DNA of 64,000 nucleotides from Monocercomonoides exilis. Its lineage: Eukaryota > Preaxostyla > Oxymonadida > Polymastigidae. The stretch lies in assembly GCA_001643675.2 (NCBI GenBank), contig LSRY02000040.1, positions 710,001 through 774,000 on the forward strand, in the 5' to 3' direction. Under the pieces are notes generated by a model, which worked only from the letters and a program-made list of their open reading frames with translations, was not told where the DNA came from and made no database searches. This document shows positions 24,092-36,927 of the stretch, in pieces. Every line of letters starts with the position of its first letter. Within the stretch, counting starts at the first letter, position 1. The position numbers and the translations under genes are program-made.

Positions 24092-27000
24092 TTAATGAGC
24101 AGAAGAAGATATTCGCTTGATGAATGCAGAGGCGTAAGAAGTGACGGGATGTGGGTTCTGCATGCGAACAGGAATGGAAGGAGGAGAAGTCATATACGAA
24201 CTTTGGGAAGAGTAAGTACTCGACAAACAATTCAGCGAATCTTCTTTTAAAACAGAGTGAGATTGTCTGAGACGGAGAGAATTTGGAGGAGGTGTTATAT
24301 TTTCTGATGTCAAACATGAATTTCGCATTCTTTGCGGAGAAACAAGAGCAGAGGCCGAGGCAAAAGAAGAACGCGAAGAAGAAAGCCGAGAACTCAAAGA
24401 TGCATTCAATATGCTGTCAATTGCTTGACGATCATTTGCTTTCCCAATTGTTTCTGTTGTCAAATTGCTTTTCTTCTCCAACATTTCTCTCAACGAACCC
24501 AGCTGCCTTATCTTCTTTGGCACAAATTTTCTGAAACTCGATTTTGTTCGATTGGCATTTTCGCTTGTTTTTTCGGCTTCGTTGGGCTTTTGAACATCTT
24601 TTGCAATTTTGGGAGAAAGAGCTTTTCTTTGTTTGTTTTGGTTTTTTTCAGCATCAACTGGATGCAAATGAACATTCATTTCTTTTCTCGCATTTGATTC
24701 TGTTTGAGAAGGAGCAGAAAGATGGATAAACTTCTTGTCTGCAGCCGAAAGTGCTGTTTTCTTTGGAGTTGCTGTTGATTTATGTTGCTTTGAAGTCTGC
24801 TTTGTCATCTTTTTCTCCTCTTTCAATTCCTTCTTCAATGATTCTGCTTCTGCCTCCGAAACATGCTCCGATGGGTAAACATTATTTAACATTTCGTTTT
24901 CTTTTCCTTTTTTTGCAAAACTTCTTTTCGCTTCTTCTTTTTCTGCTTCAGAATCTTTCTGTTTCGCATCTTTTTCTTCTTCAGCAACTGATTCTTGTCT
25001 GCTCAAGAAATCTATTTCTTTTCTTTCGTCTTCTTTTTCATTCGTCTTTCCTATGCCACCTTCAAAAGAATCTGATGTAATTTTCTCATTCTCTTTCTTC
25101 ACTTGCTCCTTTTCCTTCTCTTTTTCATTATCCTTCTCTTTTTCTTTTTCTGTCTTCTTCTCTTTCTGAAAGAACACCGAAAACATTGCTGGCTTCTGCT
25201 TCAATTGCCTGCTGGCCGGATTGGCTGAACAGTTCCACCTTGGCTTGTTTTCGGTTGTTTCTTTCTGTTTAATTTGTGATTTTTGCTCATTTTGCGCTGA
25301 TTTTGCTCTGTTTTTTGGTTGAATTCTCGATGGAGCAGTTGCCAATGCCACAGACGATGATGCCTTTGTTGATTGCTTTCTTTGCGATACTTTTGGCTTT
25401 GATTGGATTTTGGTCCGTTTATCATTCAGCTTTTGTGATGATTTTGCTGATTGCAGAGAAGAAGAAACTGAAGAAGAAGAAGAAGAAGTTGATGATGTTG
25501 AAGGATTTCTGGCTTTATCAGAATTGTTTGATTTCGCTTGTTCGAAAATCTTTGAGGAAGGCGAGAGACGAGTTGAATTAACTTTGACTTGGCCATTTGA
25601 ACGCATTGAATGAATGCTCAAATTTTGTTTGGCTTTTGCTGCTTTTGCATTCTCTTCCTTTCTTATCTCATTCTTCAGCCCGTTGGTGTTGCTTTTCTTT
25701 CTTTTTTTCTGGACCAAAGATGTTTTCCTATCCAAACTCTTCATATCCTCCATATCCTCCTTCCCTTTCCCCTCTTTCTCTTTCTCTTTCTCTTTCGTTT
25801 TCTCTTCCTCCCTTTCCTTTTCCTCCTCATTCTTCCTCTTCCTCCTCCTCTTCTTCCTTTCCATCGACTCTTTCACAGAAAGCGAAAAAGAGGTCGAATC
25901 ATCCAGCGAATCATCCAGCGAACTGAATGAGGCTGATGTGTTTGTCCAGAAGAGGTCTGTTGCTTGTTCTCTTTCTCCTTCTCCTTCCCTCTCTGAAAGT
26001 TCCAATTCATCTTCTGCTTTAACTTTTTCATCTTCTTCTCTTTCTTCTTCTTCTTCTTCTGCTTCTTCCTCACATTCCTCAACCTCTTCCTCTTCTTTGC
26101 TGCTTATTGTTCTCTTTTCCTGTGTTAACAAATCCTTTCTGTCTGCTTCCTCTTCAAGTATTTCTGATTCATTGCACGCTTCCCACGCTTCTTCTCCTTC
26201 TTCCTCGTCTTCAAAAAGAAACCGATCATTTTCCTTCAGATGTGATTCTTCAATATCTTTGTCCTCTTTTCTTTCCTCCTTTGAATCGTCTGCCTTTATC
26301 TCACCCTTTTCTTCTTCGAATTTTTCTTCTTCTTCCTCTTCCTCCTCTTCCTCGTCTTCTTCCTCTTCCTCTTCCTCTTCCTCTTCCTCTCCGTCCACTT
26401 CATCTGAAACTTCATCATCCATTTCAGCTTCTCCGTCGTTTTTGAATTCATTTTGCTGCTCAAAAATAGATCTTCTATTGCTCTTATTCAATATCCCTTG
26501 ATGATGACTGCAGATTTCATCGGCATTTCCATCAAATTCTTCTTTTTCCTCCTTCTCTCCGTCCTCCTCCTCTTCATTATCTCCTTCTTCTCTTCCTCCT
26601 TTTCCCCCTCCTCTTTCATCAATTTCTGTCATTTCTTCTTCATTTCTTGCTTTTGAGTCAACGTTATTCGTATTAATGTATTCAATCTTCATTTCTTCTT
26701 CTTCTCTTTCTTCTCTAACATCACTCAAGTTGCTTTCACTGTCACTAACATCCATTATTGATTTTTCTTCTTTTTCTTCTTCTTCTTTTTCAATTGAATT
26801 GGTATTTTCATCTCCTTTTCCTTTTGCAATTTTCTCTTTATTCTTTTTATTCTTTTTATTCTCTTTATTTCTTCTCTCTTCTTTTTCTCCTTCTGTTTCT
26901 CTTCGATTCTCCTCTTCTTTCTTTTTCTCCTCTTCTTCGATCTCCTCTTTTCTGTCTGTTTTTCCTTCGATTTCTGAAAATATTTCCTGTTTTCTTTTGT

Positions 27001-28770
27001 TCTCTTCATCGTTGGCTTCTCCTTCATTCTTTTTCTGAGCCTTGCGAATATTCCCAATGAGCTCCTTCATTTTCCTCTCATTTTCTGCTTTTGTCTCCTT
27101 TTGGACATCGTGAGAAAGTCCGTCTTTTGCAGAAATTTCTGAAAATATTCCTTTTTCACTAAATTTCGAGTGTTCCAATAATTTTGTGCGTTTTGGTGTT
27201 TTCATTGCACTTGAATCAAATCCTTCATCATCATCATCATCATCATCTTCTTCTTCTTCTTCTTCTTCTTCAACTTTAATTTCTTTCTCTTCACTCTTCT
27301 TCTTCTCTTTCCTCTGTGTTGCATGCGAGAAAATAAAAATCGGAGAAAGAGGCGAATTTCCGACGCCTGCAGTGAAAAATGAGTGTTTGCGTTCCTCTTC
27401 TTTCTCTGCGACAGATTCTTCGATATCTTCCCTTCCATTTTTTACAGATTTTTCTTCTTCCTCGTCTTCCTCGTCTTCCTCGTATTCTTCCTCTTCCTCT
27501 TCCTCTTCTTTCTCTTCCTCTTTTAAATACTTGAAAGAATTGGTACCAGAATTATTTTGTTTGAATGACGTTGCAGGAGAAGAAGACGGTGAAGAAGAAA
27601 AAGAAGATGGCGAAGAAGAAGAAGCAGAAGCAGAAAGAAAATAAGGAGAAGGCGGTGATGGCGGAGGAGGCAGCTGGGAAAAGGCATCCGAAGAGCAGCT
27701 CTTGTTCAGACGCATGTGAAACGATTGCAGGCGCAATGGAGGAGGTGAAGGAAGGCGTGAAGACTTGGTGTAATAAGTCGAAGAAGGCGAAGAGGGAAGA
27801 GGAGGAAGGATTCCTGAAGGAAAATTGAAGGAAGAAGAAGAAGAAAGAGAAGAAGAAGAGGGAGAAGAAGAGGAAGAAGAAGCATTTGCAGTTGTGGAAA
27901 TTCTATCCTCTTCAGAGTGGCTAAATGAGGAAAGGTTTGATGAATGTGAAGAAAGATGTAGCTTGGCTGTTGCATGAATTACTGGTGAATGAAGAAGGTC
28001 TGTCAACGGCATTGCAGTGTAAAGAGAAGGCGCTTGAAGCTTCGAATGGCTTTTGGTATTTGATGATTGATTTTCACTTTGAAACAATTCTAAACTCTTA
28101 TTTTGAATTTTTGATTCAGAAATCTTGACATCGCATTGTTGGGCTGAATCAATCGAAGACGATTCGAAAAAAGATTCTCTGTGAAACATTTCAAAGCTCG
28201 AATATGGAGGTTTTTGTGCAGGGCGAGTCGGTGTGGAAATTCCCATGTCACGACTCTTTTTCAAGATAGAATGTATCTTTCTAATCAAATTAAGCGTTGA
28301 TTTTCCTTTTCCACATGAAGGTTGGCAAGGCCAAAGACTGTCATTTTTTTGTATGCACTCTTCGTCACGCTTTTTTCGTTGGCTCTCTTTCGAAGAAGTC
28401 GAAAAATTGTTTCCTTGTTTATTTTTGTCTTCATATCTCTTTAAATAGCAAATAAAATTTGTTAAAGGGCAATTTGTTGCAATGCAGAAGCAAGGACTTT
28501 CTGTTGAACCTGCGTTTGAAGTCTCACTTTTCAATTCAAACGAATTTGAACGCAATTTTGCATATTCAAAAGATTCATTAAGTTGCTCTGTACGATTTTT
28601 TTGAAATGAAAGGAGATCCGCAATTTTCCCATGCAAGTCATTTTTCAATTTGTCGAAGGTCAAAGAACATTGATCTTCATCGAACAATGAAAATTTGTTG
28701 ATAATTTAAAAATTTCCAAACCCTCGCTTCGTGAATTTATTTCATTGCTATAATGGACATATGAAGTCAT
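24092..28770 (-). CDS. Giant acidic, Ser/Glu/Lys-rich protein of unknown function
   Basis: A 49-nt first exon (28770-28722, MTSYVHYSNEINSRSE) is joined over a 47-bp GTTTGG...AG intron to a single long exon (28674-24092), giving about 1,543 residues. The joined start is preferred because the long frame has no ATG at its own 5' end and the phase fits. The N-terminal 300 residues are of ordinary composition with a short Cys-rich stretch (CFCIATNCPLTNFICYL). Then come poly-Ser, a very long Glu/Asp/Lys middle, and a Ser-rich C-terminus with basic patches (RKFVPKKIRQLGSL, SPQRMRNS). No domain is recognised. Such a layout suits a disordered nuclear or cytoskeletal scaffold, but that is a guess. It is divergent from the small gene starting 135 bp away. 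Confidence 0.65.
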
Positions 28771-28904
28771 ATAACTTTTTTTAAAATTGTGTCAACTTTA
28801 TTAAACTCAAACTTGTTCAAAATAAAACAAAAAATAAAAATTCAAAAAGAAAAGAAATAAAATACAGCATTATTGATCAGAAAATCGGTTTTTTCTTTTT
28901 TTCA

Positions 28905-29387
28905 ATGTCTCGGAATATAGGAGAGAGTGAAGAAGAAAGAGAAGCATCCATTAAAAAAACAAAAGATTTTTCCAAAACTCTCTGGGGTAGAGTGTGCTGT
29001 TTTGTTTTCATGAAGATGAAAATAAACAATCTTTTTGGATGAAGTATAACTCTGGATTTATTGATGATACCAGTGATTGGAAATCAACTACAAAGGATAC
29101 ATATACAGCAGAGCAATTTACTATTTTGCATGATCCTGATGCTGAAGATCCAACGCATCGCAAGAAGAAAAGTGAAGAAAAGGTGTTTTTGCTGTGTTAA
29201 TTTGTTAAACATAAGTATATTTTGGCTTTGTTCATTTTCGTTTTTCTTAGTCATATATGGAAGCTTCTGTATGCGTTTCATAACGATTTTACAAAGAAAT
29301 ACTTGACATTAATTATTTTATTTAAATCTATAGATACGCCAAAGAAATATGATGAATTTAAAGCCCACTGGAAATGCAAAACAGTAA
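28905..29387 (+). CDS. Small 100-residue protein with a 29-bp intron
   Basis: Exons 28905-28986, 29016-29182 and 29334-29387 join in phase (1 then 0) and encode 100 residues: a charged N-terminus (MSRNIGESEEEREASIKKTK), the core SFWMKYNSGFIDDTSDWKST, then LHDPDAEDPTHRKKK and IRQRNMMNLKPTGNAKQ before TAA. The first intron is only 29 bp (GTAGAG...TGAAG); without it the frame would not join. Trp/Asp-rich short motifs and the basic tail look conserved rather than random, and small microtubule-associated flagellar proteins have this flavour, but I do not recognise the family. The gene shares a 134-bp upstream region with the divergent giant-protein gene. Confidence 0.6.
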
Positions 29388-29610
29388 TGTATTACAATTT
29401 TCGTGCTTTCTATTGTTGTTTTAAATGCATTCATTTCACATTTCTTTCTTTCTTTTTTTGGAAAAATGTCAATTTTTTTACAAATTGAAAACAAAACAAT
29501 TCAATGGTTTGCTTTCAATTTTGTGAAATGACAGCTTAAAAAATTAAAATTAAAATAAATATTTATAAATAAATATTTTTGAATTTCAATGCACAATTCG
29601 TTTCATTTCC

Positions 29611-31058
29611 TTAAGCATTCAAGAAATAATCAGAAATAATTATTGACAATTGATTCACGCTATATCTGTTAAGAAAATCAAACATTTCACGAAAACTTTC
29701 GATGAAATCTTCGTATCCTTCTTCTTCCATCTTTTCAAATATCTTCATTTTTGTTGCATTTCTTTTCACTTCAGATTCTTCGTCCTCCTCTTTCAATCTT
29801 TCTGAAATTATCAGAAAGAAAAGCAAGCCATTCCACATAATATCATCATTAATTGTTGGCTGCTGAATCTCCTCCAAAACAGCATCAATAGTTCCGCTTT
29901 TCAAAAAGTTATCAATTTCCACATTTCTCTTTTCTGCTGCACTTCTTAATGAATAAAGGCATTGATGGCTTATGTCTGGGTAATTATCTCTTGATGCTCT
30001 AAGCATCTGAGCAAAGCTATTGATAAGTCCAACAAGTTCTTCGTTCCACAATTTGCAGAAGCAAAAATAATTATCGATAACAAAGAACCATCTCCAAATA
30101 GCAAGAACTTCTTTAGCTTCCCTTTCTCCTTTTCTCTCTTCTTTTCTCTTCCAATCCACATACTTTGACAGATCTTTCAGTTCTTTTGCTTCTTTCGAAA
30201 AATGAAGTTCATTTGTAATCACTTCTTCCAGGGTTCTGTCGTTGTAAAATCTATTCATCAAAAACTGCCAAGCAGATTGATAGGCGAGTCGTGTCAGATT
30301 CTGATGCTCCTGGTGATATTCGATGATTTCTTTGATCTCATTCAAATACAGTTTTTGTTCGATTTCCTTTGCAAAAAAAGAGGAAAATGCAATTTAACAA
30401 TATCAAAATGGGAAAAAGGTTTTCAAACCCAAAATCCAATATTGCCCAAAGCCGGCAACGACATTTCCACTTCCTTCTGAGCTTCATCGGTCTCGTCTTT
30501 CTTCAATGCAACTTTCAGAAGGCAAGGCACAACAATTGAAAGCAATTTTTTTGGAATGCTTACTTCAATCAGCAAAGCATAACATTCACAGATATCTGTA
30601 AGAATTTTTTCGTTTCTTTCTTTCTTCTTCTCATTTTCATCAATCATCATCTCTTTCATTCTTTCGCTCAATAATGAATAATCAATAGATTCTAAGTAAA
30701 TTGTTTTCAGCTCTCTGAAATATCCAACATGCTTCAACAGCAAGATTGCACTTTCCAATGATAATATCTTTTTCTCAATCATTCTGTAGATTTTATCGAA
30801 CAGTTCTTTTGTGAAAATTGATTTGAATTCTATTTCATTCATTTCATCAATTAATCCATTCATCTCTTCGATTTTTTGCATTTGTTCAACTTCTCTGCAA
30901 TCTTCCTGTTCATGGAACAATACTGCAAAGGGTATTCAAAATACAAAAATTATGTTCAGAATGGTTCAATCCAAATAAAATGGCAAACTTGAAAACTGTT
31001 CTGTTCTGGTCATAGTCTGAACTCCTTTTTCACATTTATCAGCATCTGACAAACTCAT
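29611..31058 (-). CDS. Expanded-family helical protein, copy B
   Basis: Exons (minus) 31058-30989, 30922-30429 and 30366-29611 encode 439 residues. The first exon is 70 nt, as in copy A, and encodes MSLSDADKCEKGVQTMTRTE. Family blocks QMQKIEEMNGLIDEM, AILLLKHVGYFRELK, VPCLLKVALKKDE, YHQEHQNLTRLAYQSAWQFL, YVDWKRKEER and KIFEKMEEEGYEDF are all present. The protein ends IISDYFLNA with TAA, where copies A and C end with TGA at the equivalent point; this argues that TAA is a true stop in this genome. Function unknown. Confidence 0.8.
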
Positions 31059-31291
31059 TCTGCTTGTTATAAAAAATATTCAAAATGATGCGTTAAGCCT
31101 GGTAAATAACAAAATAAAAGATAAATACAGACATTGTTGATAATCTTACAAAATTTTAAGGATTTCAATGCAAACTATTAAATTTTTGCTTTATAAAAAG
31201 AAGGGCAAAACGGAGTGCAAAGAAATCGCAAGGATTGGCTGTATGAAGCAAGAAATGGAAAATTTTTGTTTCTTTTTGATCTAACCAATAG
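31059..31291 (-). promoter_or_regulatory. Conserved upstream region of copy B
   Basis: Reverse-complement match to 16441-16673. The best-kept blocks are the AGAAACAAAAATTTTCCATT run, CAGCCAATCCTTG, TTCTTTTTATAAA and the TGTATTTATCTTTTATTTTG block about 55 bp before the ATG. Confidence 0.5.
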
Positions 31292-34200
31292 TAATTCAAG
31301 ATGAAGAAATAGATTTCGAATTTCTTTTTTCGTTTTGCAAAGTGAGTTTGATTTTTATTGGTATGAAATTGGGTATGTCAATCACGCAGATATGTTTATT
31401 GTCAAAAAAAAAAAAGAAAAAGAAATGAAGCAATCAAATTTCAAAAAAGAAAATCCTTTTTCTGCAATTGACAAACAATGTTCAGATTGAAAATAATGAA
31501 AACAAATAATTGCATGCTCAATGAATTCTATTTGATAATTTTCTTGTATTTCAATTTTCAGTTTTCATTCAAGATGACTCATCAGATTATTGAAAGCGGA
31601 AAAAAAGACCAAAAATCAAAAAGGAATTGTCGATTCAATTCGAAAATCAGTCAAATAGGAGAAGAGTGTGGCAAAATGGTTTTGAAGCGAAATGAGCGAA
31701 TAATGAAAATTATTGAAGTTTCACCTTTAACATCAAGGATATCAGGACAAATGATTGATGGAACAGCTTTATTGAATGAAAATCACCTTTTTCTTTTGTT
31801 TTCATCATATGCTTTGTGAAATCAAAAATCCATATGACTTGGATTGAAAGGAGATCAGATGAGAAATGTTGTGAAGGCAGCTGTTCCATGAGAAGCATTC
31901 ATGAAGCATTTCAATTCAACAACACCTTCAATAGTTTATCAAAAACCCAGAAGAAATGAATCAGAGAGTTCTGCTGCTCAACCAAAAGAATGAAGAGAGC
32001 AAAAGGAAATTTGGATTCATTGTCCGAATTCCTTCCTTTTGCACACAATTTTCTCCTTTTTGAAACAAACCAAAAATTCGTCATTGGACTTCAATGGCGG
32101 ATAAGAATGAATGCACATCCCTTTTTGAATGTATTTTCAACCCTGCCTTTTTTCTCTTTTTCCTCAGCGAACAGCACACTCAGTGAAAGAAGAGACACCT
32201 GTCTCTTCACTCATTTCTCATCTGACACTCTCAGGATGTTTCATCTTCTGCATTGGTCTCTCTGCAAAGAGCATCTCTTGTCAAATCATCATCCTCCTTT
32301 GTGGTTGCTGAATATGCTGAAATGACACAATGAACAACAGAAACTTCAGTGGTGATTGAACGAAAGTTGAGCAGGCTTTGGGTGAATCAAAAGAAAGAAG
32401 TCTTTTTTGATGTGTTTTTTGAATTCTGTTTGAAATGATGATGATTGTCCGAAGAATTTCTCCTCATCATCAATTTCTTTCTTTTTCTTTCTCTCCTTTC
32501 CAGACAATCTTCCTCATCACTTTCTCTTTCTTCGCTTGGATTTCTTGAAACCAATTGACCGATTTGTAATCAGAATTCTGTTGCCTTCCTGATTGGATTC
32601 TTCAAAGAAGGAGAAGAAGGAAAAGGAGAAGGAGAAGAACCTTTCGAAGCAATTGTTGTTGATGAAGAAGGAGAAAAGAAATATGAATTTCATCTGTTTT
32701 CAATGATCGGTTTGAATGAAGAAGAAGAAACAGAAAAGGATTTCCTTTGTCTTTTTTCTTTCTTATTCAAAGTTTGCTTTCAAACAGAAGGATAATATCC
32801 CATTTGAAGATTTTGGAAAGAATAACATTGTTCCCTCAAATTTCAGAGGAAGAAGAGGATATATTGATCATAATCTTTATGCTTTGTTTGATGAAGACGG
32901 TGATGCAAAAGAAGAGGAAGACGTTAATGTTAATGTTGAAGCCTGTGTCAATCTGTCTGAATGAAGTGCAAATATGACATTTTTTTCGAATAAATTTCTT
33001 CATTCATAACATTCTCTTATTTTTCTTCCTTCTTTCTCAGCTCGTTTCTGCCTTCATCTCAGAATTTCTCTCTTTCTCTTTGTTCCATCCAAAACAACCA
33101 TCTCCATTCATTCAACGTCCCGTTTTCTCTTTTCTTCAATTCAAACATTCCGCATTGTTTATCTCATCATCAAATTCATCTTTCCTCTTCCAAATGAGCA
33201 ATCGCACATTCAACATCCAACAACTCATCCATTTTGTGTGCTTTTGAGACATGGTTTTGTTCCATTCCGTTTGAAATATGGTTATCGTCTGTTGACTGAT
33301 CATGACTCATCAATGGCTTCGTTCTGTTGATTTTGCGCTTGCAATCTTTGAGGATGCTCAGATGAAAGGAATGAAGCCGTTTCTTCAAAGGAACAAGAAA
33401 CATCATTGAAGATGATTGTGTGTTATCTGATCGTGTGCAAACTGTTTTGTTTGATGAAGTGCATCAATTACCCAAATTGAACAGAAATGTGGAAGAAGAA
33501 GATGTTTGTCGCAAATAAAATGAAATGAGCCAGATGAACTCTTCAGAGGAAGACGAATGACAAAGGCGAGGAAGAAGTCTCATTGCGAACAAATGGTCTT
33601 TCATTTGACCACGCTGCATAAGGAAAAAGCAATGAGCGAAAGAACTGAAGATGATAAAGAAAAAAAAATGGCTTTCATTCAAGATGGTGAGTTAAAAAAG
33701 GGAGAGTTGCATTGTTGAGTAGGTGCAAATACGAAGCACTTTTTCATAAAAAACGCCCAATCCAATCAATCGAATTGAACAAAAAAGGGAAATGAGAAAC
33801 TTAACTTAACATCAAACATGTTATTTGAATCCCAATAAACAACAAAAAACATGTCAAACTCGCTCCATGTTGCAACATAAAAATATGATAGCGATTGTAT
33901 TCGGCTTTTTTGTGCAACTATTCCCTTTCACGAAGCAATTGTCCTTCCCTTCTGCCAAGATAATAAAAGATATCGTCAATGAATAATTCAAAAAAGAGTG
34001 AGAAAAAATCACATAATCTGCGAAAATGCAACATGAAACGGATTGTCCTTGCGAATGACGCACAACATTGAAAAATGCTGTTGTCTGGAATACTAACAAG
34101 ATTCAAAAGAATTTCTCTTTATTATCAGTTTTGCATTTTAAATGAAAACTCCTCAAAAATACAGACATGCCCTTTCAATCACAAATGCAGAGAATTGTTC

Positions 34201-34400
34201 AATCACTGACGCTTTCAATCTCCTTTTGCATTGTTTCCCATTGTTCCTTTCACCATCATCCTTTTTTCCCCTCACAAATATCCTGCTTCAGATATTGTCA
34301 ACAACTTTTTTTACTGAAAAAAAATATCTCTGAATTCAATTCATTCCAAGTGCTATCCAATTGTTTTCATTCTTTATTATCCTTTCAACAAAATGCTGTT
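31292..34400. other. Region of eroded coding debris, no intact gene
   Basis: Coding-like pieces appear in changing frames on the + strand. Examples are GKMVLKRNERIMKIIEVSPL near 31,670, an acidic GEEGKGEGEEPFEAIVVDEE piece near 32,610, a FRGRRGYIDHNLYALFDEDG piece near 32,850, and FLQFKHSALFISSSN near 33,150 continuing in another frame at RSVDFALAIFEDAQMKGMKP. Each is cut by stops or frameshifts within a few dozen codons. They may be one or several dead genes; no family is recognised. Confidence 0.5.
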
Positions 34401-35056
34401 TAATCGAATTTGTTTTCATCCACTGTTCCAAATGAAAACAAATTATATGCATTTCCCATCTGATGGTCGTTTCTCGCCATCAAACTCGCTTCTCATGTTC
34501 AGCTCAGAAAAATAAAGGAATGAACATTTATGTTGTTAATCAGATTCTTGGGCTCTGAAAAGTCCACAGATGGAGACATCAAAAAAAAGATCAAGAATGG
34601 TGAAAAAATAAAAACATTTTAATATTTTCATTCAACAACCAAATTGCTGCATTTCCTTCAATGATTTTTTTATTAAATCATCTCTCTCAATTCCAAAGTC
34701 AATTCCCAGCCGTCGCTGTCTCGTTCGACCAAGCAAAATAATATCCCACATACCAAAAGATATATTAATAAACAAACTCTCACCTTGGGCAAAAAAATTA
34801 TCATTCGTTTTCAAAGATCATTAATCGATCAAAGAATCCATAACAGCAAACAAACTGAGATTAAGCGTTCTTTTTCTCTGCAATTCCTTTCCAAAAGTGC
34901 TTGCACAAAAAGGGTGGTATGAGGAAAGGCATTTCCCTGATAGTTTTGAAAATATTATATTTGTTATTATTTCTCTGCCTCGATTATTCTTTTCATTTGG
35001 ATTGATAAAAATGTTGATGTTTTCCGAATGATGTGCTTTGCTAAAAGTCGAAGGAA
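34401..35056. other. Spacer and upstream region of copy C
   Basis: AT-rich, no open frame of note. Unlike copies A and B, the 200 bp before the copy C start share little with the A/B flank, so copy C separated earlier or was inserted into a new context. Confidence 0.5.
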
Positions 35057-36475
35057 ATGAGCGTCACCGAAAAGTTCACTGGTTTGCATACATTGCTGCA
35101 TTTGAATTTCTGGTAATTGCATTTCTTTCTTTCATTATAATTTAGAAGCATTGTTTGATGGACTTGAAGAGTGCTATGAGGAGGAACAAAAACAGAAAAT
35201 CGAAGAGATGAATGGATTAATTGAAGAAATGGATGAAGGAGAATTCATAACAGTTTTCACGAAAGATCTATTCAATAAAATTCACCAAATGATAGAAAAA
35301 GAGAAATTGTCATTGGAAGACGCAATCTTGTTGTTGAAGCAATCTGGATATTGCAAGGAATTGAAATGCTTTAATGATTATGCATTTAGTGAATCTTTAT
35401 TGAGTGATCGATTTCAGAAAATGATCTTTGATGAAAATGAGAAGAAGAAAGAAGAAAAGAACGAAAAGCGTCTGATTGACCTCTGTGAATGTTTTGCTTT
35501 GCTGTTTGAAGAACCCGTTTCAGAAGAATTGCTTTTTATCATTATGCCTTGCCTTCTGAAAGTTGCCTCGAAGAAAGAAGAAAACGAGGAAATTCAAAAA
35601 GAAGCGGAAATGGCTTTGCTGGCTTTAAGTAATGTTTACACATATTATGTATGTTCACTTCTATTTCATTTTTGAATTTATTTATTTTGTTTTTCTTGTA
35701 TTTTTATAAGGAAATAAGAAGAAAACTGTATCTGAATGAGATCAAAGCGATCATCAGATATCATCAGGAGCATCACAACCTCACTCGACTTGCCTTTCAA
35801 TCAGCTTGGCAATTTTTGATAAACAGATTTTTCACCAACATAAGCTTGGAAGAAGTGATTATGAATGAACTGCATTTTTCGAAAGAGGCAGCAAGAGAAC
35901 TGGAAGATCTGTCAAAGAGTGTTGACTGGAAGAGAAAAGAAGAGGGAAAAGGAGAAAATGAAGCAAAGGAAGTGCTTGTTATCGAGAGATGGCTTAATGT
36001 TATTGATTTTTACTTTGACTCATGCAGATCATGGAATAGAGAACTTGTTGGACTTTTCTGCAGCATTGTTCAAGTATTTCAAGCATCAAGAGATAATTAC
36101 CCATATACAAGCTCTCAATGCCTTTGTTCATTAAGAAGAGCAGCAGAAAAGAGAAATGTGGAAATTGATGGTTTGTTGAAAAGCGGAGCTATTGGTGCTG
36201 TTGTGGAGGAGATTCAGCAGCCAACAATTAATGATGATATTATGTGGAATGGCTTGCTTTTCTTTTTGAGCATTTCAGAAAGATTGAAAGAAAAGACGGA
36301 TGGAGAAACTACCGAAACAAAACGAAAAGAGTTGAAAAGAAAGATATTTGAAAAGATGGAGGAAGATGGATATGAAGATGTCATAGCTGGATTTCACAAA
36401 GTATTTGATTTTCTTCGCATACAATATCATTACAAATTATCATTGGACTTTTCTGATTATATCGTGAATATTTGA
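35057..36475 (+). CDS. Expanded-family helical protein, copy C
   Basis: Exons 35057-35081, 35146-35648 and 35711-36475 encode 430 residues. The first exon is short (MSVTEKFT) and joins in phase 1 to EALFDGLEECYEEEQKQKIE; this N-terminus differs from the MSL... type of copies A and B but matches the form I recall as common in the family. Conserved blocks: EDAILLLKQSGYCKELK, MPCLLKVASKKEEN, YHQEHHNLTRLAFQSAWQFL, SVDWKRKEEG, QQPTINDDIMWNGLLFFL and KIFEKMEEDGYED. It ends SDYIVNI with TGA. Intron positions match copies A and B exactly. Function unknown. Confidence 0.8.
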
Positions 36476-36927
36476 GAAAATGAAACTGCCTTTGTTTTCA
36501 AATATCAAACTTTTTTTTTTTAACGTTGATAAAAGATCCATCATAACTTTGAGCATATGGGACGAAATTTTCTTTTTCTAAATTTTGTTCCACCAGAAAT
36601 TTTTACTTTGATGGCAACGAGAAATAAAACAATACAATTATATATTTTGGTTTGATAATTATTTTTTTTTTTTTCGAAATTACAATAAAAAATATGAATT
36701 TTCCAAGGAAACTCATTTTGTACACAAGTTCATAAAGTTTTTTAATTAAAAAGAACAATAGAGATTCATGATGGAATCAGTCTTTTCTCAGCTGAATACA
36801 ATTCTCCTTCATTTGATTAGCGTCAATAAATGCTTGCAATTTTGTCAGGGCCAAGACCCGGAACACCTCAGTCAAGAATAAGTATTTTGAATGTTTTAAG
36901 TCAGTAATTTATCGGGATCCAAAAAAT

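Larger units (their letters stand above)
29611..31291 (-). repeat. Inverted duplication, right copy
   Basis: Homologous to 16441-18111 in opposite orientation, including about 230 bp upstream of the start codon. The two copies are separated by 11.5 kb holding the DIRS element, the giant-protein gene and the small gene. Confidence 0.7.
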
